From an uncultured Bacilli bacterium (lineage in GTDB: Bacteria > Bacillota_I > Bacilli_A > RF39 > UBA660), in NCBI GenBank assembly GCA_947856335.1, contig CANUCD010000027.1, positions 1 through 11,095 on the forward strand: a stretch of DNA of 11,095 bases. The letters are read 5' to 3'. Positions 6,061 to 11,095 of this stretch are shown here, one piece after another. A program made the position numbers and the translations under genes. The notes beneath the pieces were generated by a model that was not told where the DNA came from, did no database searches, and worked only from the letters and a program-made list of their open reading frames with translations. The stretch's first letter is position 1. Each line of letters opens with the position of its first letter.

Positions 6061-6638
6061 TTTCTATTCCTCCTCCTAATAATATAATCTAATACTAAAC
6101 CAGAAATACTTGAGACTGAAGTTGCTAAAATACTTGTTATAATAATTTCTGTTGGATTAGCACTTCCATGCATAAGACGCAGGGCTATAACAGTTGTTGG
6201 AATTAACGTAACTCCCCCTGTATTTAAAACTAGGAAAGTAATCATTGCCTCAGTTGCCTCTTTTTTCTTTGGATTATCTTTTTGCAGTTCATCCATTGCC
6301 TTTAATCCAAATGGAGTTGCAGCACTTCCCAAGCCTAACATATTAGCGCCTATATTAGAGGCAATATAACCTAAAGCTTTATGATTTTTAGGTAAACTTG
6401 GAAACAGTTTACTAAGAAGAGGGTTTAATATTTTAGCAAAAGTTGCTAAAAGTCCAGATGCTTCTGCTATTTTCATAATTCCTGTCCATAAAATAATTAA
6501 AGGCATCATCTCTAAAAGTAAATTCACTCCACTAGAAGCATGAGATAAAATTCCACTATTGATTCCCTCAATATTCCCTGTAAAAAAAGAATATAAAATA
6601 GCAATTAAAATCAAACCTATCCAAATAACATTTACCAT
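6057..6638 (-). CDS. spmA: spore maturation protein SpmA
   Basis: 193 residues from the ATG at 6638. A GTG four codons upstream (6650) lies inside the GAGGTGG ribosome binding site and cannot be the start. Hallmarks are MMPLIILWTGIMKIAEASGL, IASNIGANMLGLGSAATPFG and LNTGGVTLIPTTVIALR, all in a Gate-domain membrane protein with about five hydrophobic segments. Acts with SpmB in spore-core maturation. It overlaps the dacB-like stop by 7 nt and is coupled to spmB. The order dacB-spmA-spmB is that of Bacillus. Confidence 0.95.
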   Translation of the reverse strand: MVNVIWIGLILIAILYSFFTGNIEGINSGILSHASSGVNLLLEMMPLIILWTGIMKIAEASGLLATFAKILNPLLSKLFPSLPKNHKALGYIASNIGANMLGLGSAATPFGLKAMDELQKDNPKKKEATEAMITFLVLNTGGVTLIPTTVIALRLMHGSANPTEIIITSILATSVSSISGLVLDYIIRRRNRK

Positions 6639-7717
6639 GATGAGAACCACCTCAATAATTTAGACCAAAAGCTTTCCTTTTCTTCTTTTACTACCTCTTT
6701 TTTCTTAGCGTAAATATTTTCTCTATGTAAAATAGTATCTTTAAGCATCACTTTTACCTCACCTATTTTCATATCATCATATACTTTTGGATAACGATAT
6801 AAAGTAATATGCAGTTTTAAATCTTTTTCTTCTTCTTTTTTTACCAAAGCATAATAATTATTTTTAACATAAAAACAAATATCATCATAATAATCTTCAT
6901 CAATTTTAAAATTTTCCTTATTTATAGCAAGTACACCATTATATTGATTAAAATAAGTTTCATATAAGCTTTTATGGTCATTAAAATCATTTCCATCATC
7001 AAGTGTAACTATAACTAAATTTTTATTATCTTTACTAGCTGTTGTAACAAGAGTTCGTCTAGCTTTATCTGTATATCCCGTTTTACCTCCAGTTGTATAA
7101 GAATACATCGAAAAAAGTTTGTTCTTCCCCTCCCAATTATATGTCTTTAAATTACTCTTTGCTGTATAACTCTTAGTTCCAAAAATAGTTCTAAAAGTTT
7201 CATTTTGCATAGCTACTTTTGTTAAAAGTGCCATATCATAACAAGTAGAAGTATTACCTACTCCATTACTATCTAAACCATGGGGATTAACAAAATGAGT
7301 ATTATTCATCCCAATAGTCGTTGCATATTCATTCATAAGATAGACAAAAGCTTCTTCACTACCTGCAACTGTCTTAGCAATTTGTGTTGCTGCATCATTA
7401 CCACTTCTAAGCATTAACCCATATAATAAGTCTAAAAGTTTTATTTCCTCCCCTACTTCTAAATAAACACTAGACCCATAACTTTTTAAAACATCTTCAT
7501 CTACTACTACGGTTTTTTCTAAATCACTATACATAATAGTTATAAGACAAGTCATAATTTTTGTAATACTTGCAATAAGTTGAGCATCATCTTTATTTAA
7601 ATCATATAATACTCTTCCACTATTTAAGTCCATAACTATTGCTTTACTAGCACTAATAGCTGATGTATTTAGAGGAATTAAAACAAAAAGAAGAAAGAAT
7701 GCTACAAACTTTTTCAC
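6632..7717 (-). CDS. dacB: D-alanyl-D-alanine carboxypeptidase, DacB/DacF type (sporulation PBP5*)
   Basis: 361 residues from the GTG at 7717; another GTG at 7726 is part of the AGGTGATA ribosome binding site. A signal peptide (MKKFVAFFLLFVLIPLNTSA, 1-20) is followed by the S11 serine peptidase domain: SITK with nucleophile Ser50 and Lys53, SGN (105-107) and KTG (212-214, in TGGKTGYT). HFVNPHGLD is also typical. A C-terminal beta domain (about 260-340) ends in a Trp-rich amphipathic tail (FWSKLLRWFSSW) that probably anchors it to the membrane. It trims the terminal D-Ala from peptidoglycan stem peptides. The symbol rests on linkage to spmA-spmB, as in Bacillus dacB, where it lowers cortex cross-linking; DacF is the alternative. 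Confidence 0.9.
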   Translation of the reverse strand: MKKFVAFFLLFVLIPLNTSAISASKAIVMDLNSGRVLYDLNKDDAQLIASITKIMTCLITIMYSDLEKTVVVDEDVLKSYGSSVYLEVGEEIKLLDLLYGLMLRSGNDAATQIAKTVAGSEEAFVYLMNEYATTIGMNNTHFVNPHGLDSNGVGNTSTCYDMALLTKVAMQNETFRTIFGTKSYTAKSNLKTYNWEGKNKLFSMYSYTTGGKTGYTDKARRTLVTTASKDNKNLVIVTLDDGNDFNDHKSLYETYFNQYNGVLAINKENFKIDEDYYDDICFYVKNNYYALVKKEEEKDLKLHITLYRYPKVYDDMKIGEVKVMLKDTILHRENIYAKKKEVVKEEKESFWSKLLRWFSSW

Positions 7718-7733
7718 AAGTATCACCTATCAA

Positions 7734-7741
7734 AATATATG
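7734..7741 (-). promoter_or_regulatory. possible sigma-E type -10 element before dacB-like gene
   Basis: CATATATT on the minus strand, 16 nt before the start codon, is close to the sigma-E -10 consensus CATACAnT. I see no convincing -35 at 13-15 nt, so this is only a candidate, suggested by the sporulation role of the genes that follow. Confidence 0.25.
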
Positions 7742-7765
7742 AACCAAAAAATATATTTAGACACT

Positions 7766-7785
7766 AAAAAACAACTTTTAAGTTT
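7766..7785 (-). terminator. weak terminator after the coiled-coil gene
   Basis: AACT-TAAA-AGTT hairpin (7784-7773) followed by G and six T (7771-7766). The stem is only 4 bp of mostly A:T. It lies at the start of the roughly 60-nt gap before the dacB-like gene, the longest gap on this strand between 9511 and 2571, so it may separate the sporulation block from the upstream genes. Confidence 0.35.
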
Positions 7786-8416
7786 CTTTAGTTCTTTTTA
7801 AACTTAAAGGTTGTTCTTCATAAATAGTTGGCAATTTATCTAAAATATCATCATCAAGAGTCTCTAATTCTCTTAAAAGGACTGATGCAATACGAGTTAT
7901 CTCATCTTTTTTTATTTTTTCTTCTTGTCTTATCTCTTCTTTTTTCTTTTTCAAACAATCTATTTCCTGACACTTTTTAGATATTTCTTTTTGCATAAAC
8001 CGTATTTGTTCCCATATATCATCTATCTCTTTTTTATGTTTTAAACGTTTATTGCCAAAATATAATCTAGTAATTTTATAAGTTAAAAATGAAAGAAAAC
8101 CTTGCCCTGCATTAAATATTAAAAACATAATAATAGCTTTTAATGAAATAGTTCCCATATTAAAACAAGTAATCATAATAATTAAAGAAATAGCTAATAA
8201 AAATAAACTAATAGATGCAATCATAGATAAAGTAAAACCCTCATTATCAATTAAATGATACTGATTATAATGATTATATAATTTTCCCATCAAAGATTGG
8301 TCTTCTTCTTTCTCTTCTTTCTTACTCTTTATTATTTCATCTATCTTAATTTCTTCTTCTTTTAACTGTTCTAAATAAAACTTTTCCTTTTTTAAAAGTT
8401 CTAAATATTTTTTCAT
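7778..8416 (-). CDS. coiled-coil protein with two central membrane helices, unknown function
   Basis: I do not recognise this 212-residue protein. It starts with a Lys/Glu-rich helix likely to form a coiled coil (1-42), has two membrane segments (about 61-85 and 91-118, separated by a short CFNMGTIS turn), then a second charged coiled coil (about 122-190) and a short Pro-containing tail. Both helical arms would lie on the same side of the membrane, probably in the cytoplasm given their charge (inference). AGGTGG precedes the ATG. It lies 34 nt after the DUF3006 gene and before the dacB-like gene; no partner function follows from this. It could be a structural or scaffold protein. Confidence 0.75.
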   Translation of the reverse strand: MKKYLELLKKEKFYLEQLKEEEIKIDEIIKSKKEEKEEDQSLMGKLYNHYNQYHLIDNEGFTLSMIASISLFLLAISLIIMITCFNMGTISLKAIIMFLIFNAGQGFLSFLTYKITRLYFGNKRLKHKKEIDDIWEQIRFMQKEISKKCQEIDCLKKKKEEIRQEEKIKKDEITRIASVLLRELETLDDDILDKLPTIYEEQPLSLKRTKET

Positions 8417-8450
8417 TTAAAACCACCTGATTAAATATTTTAACACAAAA

Positions 8451-8648
8451 CTAATCTTCAAACAAGTTATCCATTAGCTTAGATATTTTATCTTTTCTTT
8501 CTTCTGTTTTTTCTTTTAAAACAACTATAGATACAACATCTCCCTCTTTAGCATCTAAAACTAAAATTCTAGGTACTTCCACAAGATTATCTTTATCAAT
8601 CTCTAAAATAGCGTACTCTCCCTCAAATCTATCTACAATAACTTCCAT
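8451..8648 (-). CDS. DUF3006 family protein
   Basis: 65 residues: MEVIVDRFEGEYAILEID opens a small beta-barrel-like domain, with KEGDVVSIVV in the middle and a charged helical C-terminus (KTEERKDKISKLMDNLFED). This is the pattern of DUF3006, a family of unknown function often encoded next to ComEC-like metallo-beta-lactamase proteins, as here. Its ATG overlaps the stop of that gene by 1 nt (TAATG) behind GAGGTGG, so the two are co-translated. A functional link with the hydrolase is inferred from this pairing only. Confidence 0.82.
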   Translation of the reverse strand: MEVIVDRFEGEYAILEIDKDNLVEVPRILVLDAKEGDVVSIVVLKEKTEERKDKISKLMDNLFED

Positions 8649-9511
8649 TATTTTTCCACCTCTACTTCAATATTTTGTCCATCACTTGTAACTACAATAT
8701 TTCCACTAATATCTGTTCGATAAATCTTATCTGTATATTCTTCCAATAACTTAATTGTACTACTATTAGGATGGTCATAACGATTATTTTTACCAACACT
8801 AATAATAGCATAACTAGGTTTTACTAAATCTAGAAATTCCTTACTTGTGCTTGTGTTACTTCCATGATGTCCTACTTTTAAAACATCGGCACTAATATCA
8901 TCTGTTATCTCTTTTAAACTAGTTATTTCTGCATCTCCAGTATAAAGGAATGAGACTTCTCCATATGTTATTTTTAAAACAATCGAATAATTATTTAAAT
9001 TAGAATAACTATCTTGACAAGGTGCTACTATATCAATTTTTAAATCATCTTCATTAACAATTTCAACACCCTTTTTACCAGTTTTAACTTTATAACCATG
9101 CTTATCAATCGTATTTAATAAATTTTCATAAGTTTTACTTGTACTAAGAGCTTTCGGCATATAAATTGAATCAACATCAAATGTATCCAAAACATCTGCT
9201 AAACCTCCTATATGATCTGTATGAGGATGTGTAGCTATTACATAATCAATATAATCATACCCTAATTCTTCAATATATGAAATAACCACATCACTCTCAT
9301 AAGATTCTCCAGCATCAATAATCATTGTCTTTTTATTGGGTAATTCAATAAAACTTGCATCTCCTTGTCCAACATCAATAAAATGGGCAACTAATTTATT
9401 ATCTGTCGGTGTAAAGCTATTATTCTCTAATCCACTAGATGATGGAAAATCAAGAGTCGTACATCCACTTAATGTAAAAAGTAATAATAATATCCCAACT
9501 ATTTTCTTCAT
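8648..9511 (-). CDS. secreted ComEC/Rec2-like metallo-beta-lactamase lipoprotein
   Basis: 287 residues. A lipoprotein signal peptide ends in LSGC with lipidated Cys17, so it should be anchored outside the cytoplasmic membrane. The domain (about 41-285) is the metallo-beta-lactamase fold of the ComEC C-terminus: HFIDVGQGDASFIELP (43-58), IDAGES, the metal motif HPHTDH (95-100), TGDAE with Asp193, KVGHHGS (212-218) and YDHPN with His247. All metal ligands appear intact. ComEC domains degrade one strand of incoming DNA; stand-alone lipoproteins of this group may be nucleases or phosphodiesterases (inference). The channel part of ComEC is absent. Followed by DUF3006; it has its own promoter. Confidence 0.9.
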   Translation of the reverse strand: MKKIVGILLLLFTLSGCTTLDFPSSSGLENNSFTPTDNKLVAHFIDVGQGDASFIELPNKKTMIIDAGESYESDVVISYIEELGYDYIDYVIATHPHTDHIGGLADVLDTFDVDSIYMPKALSTSKTYENLLNTIDKHGYKVKTGKKGVEIVNEDDLKIDIVAPCQDSYSNLNNYSIVLKITYGEVSFLYTGDAEITSLKEITDDISADVLKVGHHGSNTSTSKEFLDLVKPSYAIISVGKNNRYDHPNSSTIKLLEEYTDKIYRTDISGNIVVTSDGQNIEVEVEK

Positions 9512-9532
9512 TTTAATACACTTCCTACTATC

Positions 9533-9561
9533 ATTATAAAGAAAAGTATAAAAAAGAACAA
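9533..9561 (-). promoter_or_regulatory. promoter of the metallo-beta-lactamase gene
   Basis: TTGTTC (9561-9556), 17-nt spacer, TATAAT (9538-9533) on the minus strand, with AGGAAGTG as ribosome binding site downstream. It probably drives the lipoprotein and DUF3006 genes and perhaps the coiled-coil gene. Confidence 0.7.
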
Positions 9562-9571
9562 TAACAAGCCT

Positions 9572-9889
9572 TTATTCTTGACAATTTCTTTTACTCTTTT
9601 TTCTTGATAGAGAAAGATTATCATAAGATAAACAATTTATTTGCTCCTTACATACTAAAATCCACTTTAATTTTTCTTCTTTTGATAAATTAGCAAGTCT
9701 TAATTCATTTATTTTACTATATATTACTTCTTTTTCTTCTTTTTTTAACTCTTTAAATTGTGAAAGTGAAAAAAGACCCACCAATTCATCAAATATTTCT
9801 TTATCCCTCCACTTATTAGCAATCATAAAAGAAGTTTTACTAACATGATAAAGCATAGCTCCCAATGTATAATATATAAAATAATTCAT
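9572..9889 (-). CDS. small hypothetical protein with hydrophobic N-terminus
   Basis: 105 residues, not recognised. The frame is open upstream to 9934, but that region is a terminator hairpin and promoter; the ATG at 9889 has AGGGG about 6 nt upstream and is preferred. A short hydrophobic stretch (MNYFIYYTLGAMLYHV) is followed by a charged, probably helical region rich in Lys/Glu (about 45-75) and a basic tail (SRKKSKRN). It lacks a convincing long membrane helix. It sits as a single gene between its own promoter and the promoter of the metallo-beta-lactamase gene. Confidence 0.65.
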   Translation of the reverse strand: MNYFIYYTLGAMLYHVSKTSFMIANKWRDKEIFDELVGLFSLSQFKELKKEEKEVIYSKINELRLANLSKEEKLKWILVCKEQINCLSYDNLSLSRKKSKRNCQE

Positions 9890-9904
9890 AACAACCCCTA
9901 ATAC

Positions 9905-9934
9905 ATTATATACATAAAAAAAGTAAATACGCAA
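9905..9934 (-). promoter_or_regulatory. promoter of the small hypothetical gene, overlapping a terminator
   Basis: TTGCGT (9934-9929), 18-nt spacer, TATAAT (9910-9905) on the minus strand. The -35 box is formed largely by the loop of the upstream gene's terminator. Confidence 0.6.
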
Positions 9935-9943
9935 TTTACTTTT
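9916..9943 (-). terminator. terminator of the lipoprotein gene
   Basis: AGTAAAT (9940-9934), 5-nt loop TGCGT, ATTTACT (9928-9922), followed by a T-tract to 9916. The stem can be extended by A:T pairs on both sides, so it may also work on the plus strand. It begins 3 nt after the lipoprotein stop codon. Confidence 0.8.
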
Positions 9944-9945
9944 AA

Positions 9946-10488
9946 CTAATCTTCTTCATAATTATAAATACCATGAATTTTCTCTAATACTTCATCACTT
10001 GGCTGCTCTACTATCCATTTACCATCTTTTTTATTTACTTTAAAAACAATATTATAAGAAATTGTTTCATTGGTATTTTTCATTTGTTCTAATTTATAAT
10101 CCATATATAAATCATTATCATATTTACCATCCCCTAAAAATTCATCTGGATGTTCATTTAAATAATCTGCTGAGGCTTTATTTGCTTGATAATAATCATA
10201 AACTGTTATCTTTACTGTTACTAAAGCCGTATCTCCATCATATTTTTCATCTTCAATTGTATAAATCATATCACGATATTGTCTTTTTAATATTTCTTTA
10301 TAAGTAGATTTTCCTTTATCCGTTAAATCTTCATTTTCTATTATATCATCAATATCTGCTAAAACATTATCACTTAATCCCTTATAATCATTAAGATATT
10401 TTTCAACTGCATCAGCAGCTTTATCATTAGCACAAGAACACCCTCCTACCAATAAAAGTAAACTAATAATTCCTAGTATTTTTTTCAT
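9946..10488 (-). CDS. lipoprotein of unknown function
   Basis: 180 residues from the ATG at 10488; an ATG three codons upstream (10497) sits directly against AGGA and is less likely. The signal peptide MKKILGIISLLLLVGGC has lipobox VGGC with Cys17. After it comes a helical region (NDKAADAVEKYLNDYKGLSD...) with a long acidic helix, then alternating strands DTALVTVKITVYDYY and ISYNIVFKVNKKDGKWIVEQPSDEV. This helix-plus-sheet layout recalls NTF2-like lipoprotein domains, but I cannot name the family. No catalytic motif is seen. It is a single gene with its own terminator, divergent from the EIIB-like gene. Confidence 0.8.
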   Translation of the reverse strand: MKKILGIISLLLLVGGCSCANDKAADAVEKYLNDYKGLSDNVLADIDDIIENEDLTDKGKSTYKEILKRQYRDMIYTIEDEKYDGDTALVTVKITVYDYYQANKASADYLNEHPDEFLGDGKYDNDLYMDYKLEQMKNTNETISYNIVFKVNKKDGKWIVEQPSDEVLEKIHGIYNYEED

Positions 10489-10526
10489 TCTCACCATTCC
10501 TTACCTTTATTATGTTACTAAAAATC

Positions 10527-10555
10527 TTTATTTATACAAATTTTTATAGTATAAT
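10527..10555 (+). promoter_or_regulatory. promoter of the EIIB-like gene
   Basis: TATAAT (10550-10555) with a poor -35 (TTTATT, 10527-10532, 17-nt spacer). Only 19 nt separate the -10 box from the ATG, and AGGTGATA lies in between. The 86-nt divergent gap also has to hold the promoter of the lipoprotein gene, which I could not locate with confidence. Confidence 0.55.
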
Positions 10556-10574
10556 AATAATAGGTGATATAAAA

Positions 10575-10892
10575 ATGGATACATGGTTACAATATTTAAT
10601 TATTGCAGGAATACTTATTATTATTTTGCTAATTGTCATTAAATTAACAAGAAGAGATTTTCGCATTGAAGCAAACAAACTAATTACATACTTAGGTGGA
10701 AAAGATAATATTGTAAGTGCTGAGGCAAATATGAGTAGATTTAAAGTAATTTTAAAAGATATTAGTATTGTCAATAAAGATGCCATAGAAAAACTTGGAG
10801 CTAAAGGGATTGTTGAAATTGATAATCAACTAAAAATTATCTTTGGTCCTAATGCTAAAGAACTTAAAAGATATATTGATGATATAGTATAG
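10575..10892 (+). CDS. membrane-anchored PTS EIIB-like domain protein lacking the active cysteine
   Basis: 105 residues from the ATG at 10575, which has AGGTGATA upstream; the frame is open to 10512 but that part is the promoter. One membrane helix (about 6-23) is followed by a basic RRDFR and a glucose-type EIIB fold (about 31-103): LITYLGGKDNIVSAEANMSRFKV, where active EIIB domains have NIxxxxxCxTRLR. The phosphorylated Cys is Asn52 here, but the following Arg55 and the later LGAKGIVEIDNQLKIIFGP are kept. It therefore cannot carry the usual phosphoryl group. Stand-alone EIIB proteins with one helix may be regulatory or a structural domain (inference). Single-gene unit with its own promoter and terminator. 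Confidence 0.82.
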   Translation: MDTWLQYLIIAGILIIILLIVIKLTRRDFRIEANKLITYLGGKDNIVSAEANMSRFKVILKDISIVNKDAIEKLGAKGIVEIDNQLKIIFGPNAKELKRYIDDIV

Positions 10893-10916
10893 CTAAACTA
10901 AAAGGTTTAGTTTTTT
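10893..10916 (+). terminator. terminator of the EIIB-like gene
   Basis: CTAAAC (10893-10898) pairs with GTTTAG (10905-10910), followed by six T. An alternative register AAACTAAA/TTTAGTTT with a 3-nt loop is also possible. It starts immediately after the stop codon. Confidence 0.82.
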
Positions 10917-11000
10917 AATAAAAAAATATAAATAAAAGCTTAAATAACCAGAAATGTAACTAATTTATTAAATAATTTATAAAAAGTGTGTTTAAAAAAC

Positions 11001-11024
11001 AAAAAAGCCCATAAATATAGGCTT
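11001..11024 (-). terminator. terminator downstream of the tRNA gene
   Basis: On the minus strand AAGCC (11024-11020) pairs with GGCTT (11009-11005), with a T-tract to 11001. It is 12 nt beyond the tRNA 3' end and also closes the convergent EIIB-like unit. Confidence 0.8.
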
Positions 11025-11035
11025 AAATATCTAAT

Positions 11036-11095
11036 TGGCTGCCCTAGTAGGATTCGAACCTACGAAATTACGGGGTCAGAGCCCGCTGCCTTACC
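11036..11095 (-). tRNA. tRNA-Gln (anticodon CUG), 5' end cut by window edge
   Basis: Sixty nt of the 3' part are present. The T arm GTAGG-TTCGAAT-CCTAC is perfect. The anticodon arm GCGGG-CTCTGAC-CCCGT gives anticodon CTG (codon CAG). The 3' acceptor strand TAGGGCA is followed by discriminator G and an encoded CCA (11038-11036). G as discriminator and the acceptor sequence fit bacterial tRNA-Gln. The first acceptor strand and most of the D arm lie outside the window. Confidence 0.9.

Noticed and set aside
9336..9539. Plus-strand open frame of 67 codons
   Set aside because: Antisense to the lipoprotein signal peptide and catalytic start of the metallo-beta-lactamase gene, which is unambiguous.
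9539..9585. Possible hairpin with T-rich run after the small hypothetical gene
   Set aside because: The stem AAGAA/TTCTT needs bulges and overlaps the clear TTGTTC/TATAAT promoter, so it was not called a terminator.
9890..9934. Upstream extension of the small hypothetical gene
   Set aside because: The extension would begin with TTG in the loop of a terminator and run through a TATAAT box; the ATG at 9889 has a proper ribosome binding site.
10062..10307. Plus-strand open frame of 81 codons
   Set aside because: Antisense to the lipoprotein gene; Leu/His/Tyr-rich composition typical of an AT-rich shadow.
10544..10786. Minus-strand open frame of 80 codons
   Set aside because: Antisense to the EIIB-like gene, which has promoter, ribosome binding site and terminator.
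10917..11000. AT-rich stretch between two convergent terminators
   Set aside because: No open frame, repeat or promoter of note was found; it reads as ordinary spacer.
1..11095. CRISPR array, insertion sequence, phage or toxin-antitoxin genes
   Set aside because: No regularly spaced repeats, transposase, integrase or recognisable toxin/antitoxin pair were found on either strand.

Overview
The window is about 11 kb of very AT-rich bacterial DNA. It looks like a low-GC Gram-positive: Bacillota, probably a Bacilli/Erysipelotrichia-like gut lineage, though the exact taxon cannot be read from the sequence. The evidence is the gene order spoIVFA-spoIVFB-rplU-prp-rpmA (shared with Bacillus), an L27 with a cleavable N-terminal extension next to its protease Prp, endospore genes (spmA, spmB, dacB-like, spoIVFA/B-like), and strong AGGAGG / AGGTGATA ribosome binding sites.

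Layout. Positions 1-465 (minus) hold the start of a DedA-family membrane protein cut by the window edge. Positions 466-869 have no intact gene. They contain the DedA promoter, a terminator-like hairpin, a GC-rich 54-codon protein fragment that looks like the C-terminal tail of a hypervariable-type (possibly diversity-generating-retroelement target) protein, and the trmB promoter. trmB (plus, 870-1511) is followed by back-to-back terminators and then the convergent ribosomal operon rplU-prp-rpmA (minus, 2442 to 1542). That operon has its own strong promoter and an L21-type leader. Upstream of it on the same strand, 7717 to 2571 is a compact run: dacB-like, spmA, spmB, a SPOR-domain SpoIIB-like protein, mreC, mreD, spoIVFA-like, spoIVFB-like. 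Starts and stops overlap or nearly touch.

Further upstream on the minus strand are a two-TM coiled-coil protein of unknown function, a DUF3006 protein, a ComEC-like metallo-beta-lactamase lipoprotein, a small unknown protein and an unknown lipoprotein. A divergent plus-strand gene (10575-10892) encodes a membrane-anchored EIIB-like domain that lacks the phosphorylated cysteine. The window ends inside a tRNA-Gln(CUG) gene on the minus strand.

How the genes work together. The central block joins cortex/peptidoglycan modification (DacB-like), spore-core maturation (SpmA/B), a septal SPOR protein, elongation-type wall-synthesis partners (MreC/D) and the mother-cell sigma-K activation protease pair (SpoIVFA/B). 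In Bacillus subtilis these sit in two distant loci, and mreB and minCD accompany mreCD. Here mreB and minCD are absent, so the block is a rearranged, possibly sporulation-dedicated cluster. The most unusual item is the GC-rich variable-region-like fragment at 636-800. Next are the cysteine-less EIIB protein and the merged sporulation/shape cluster.
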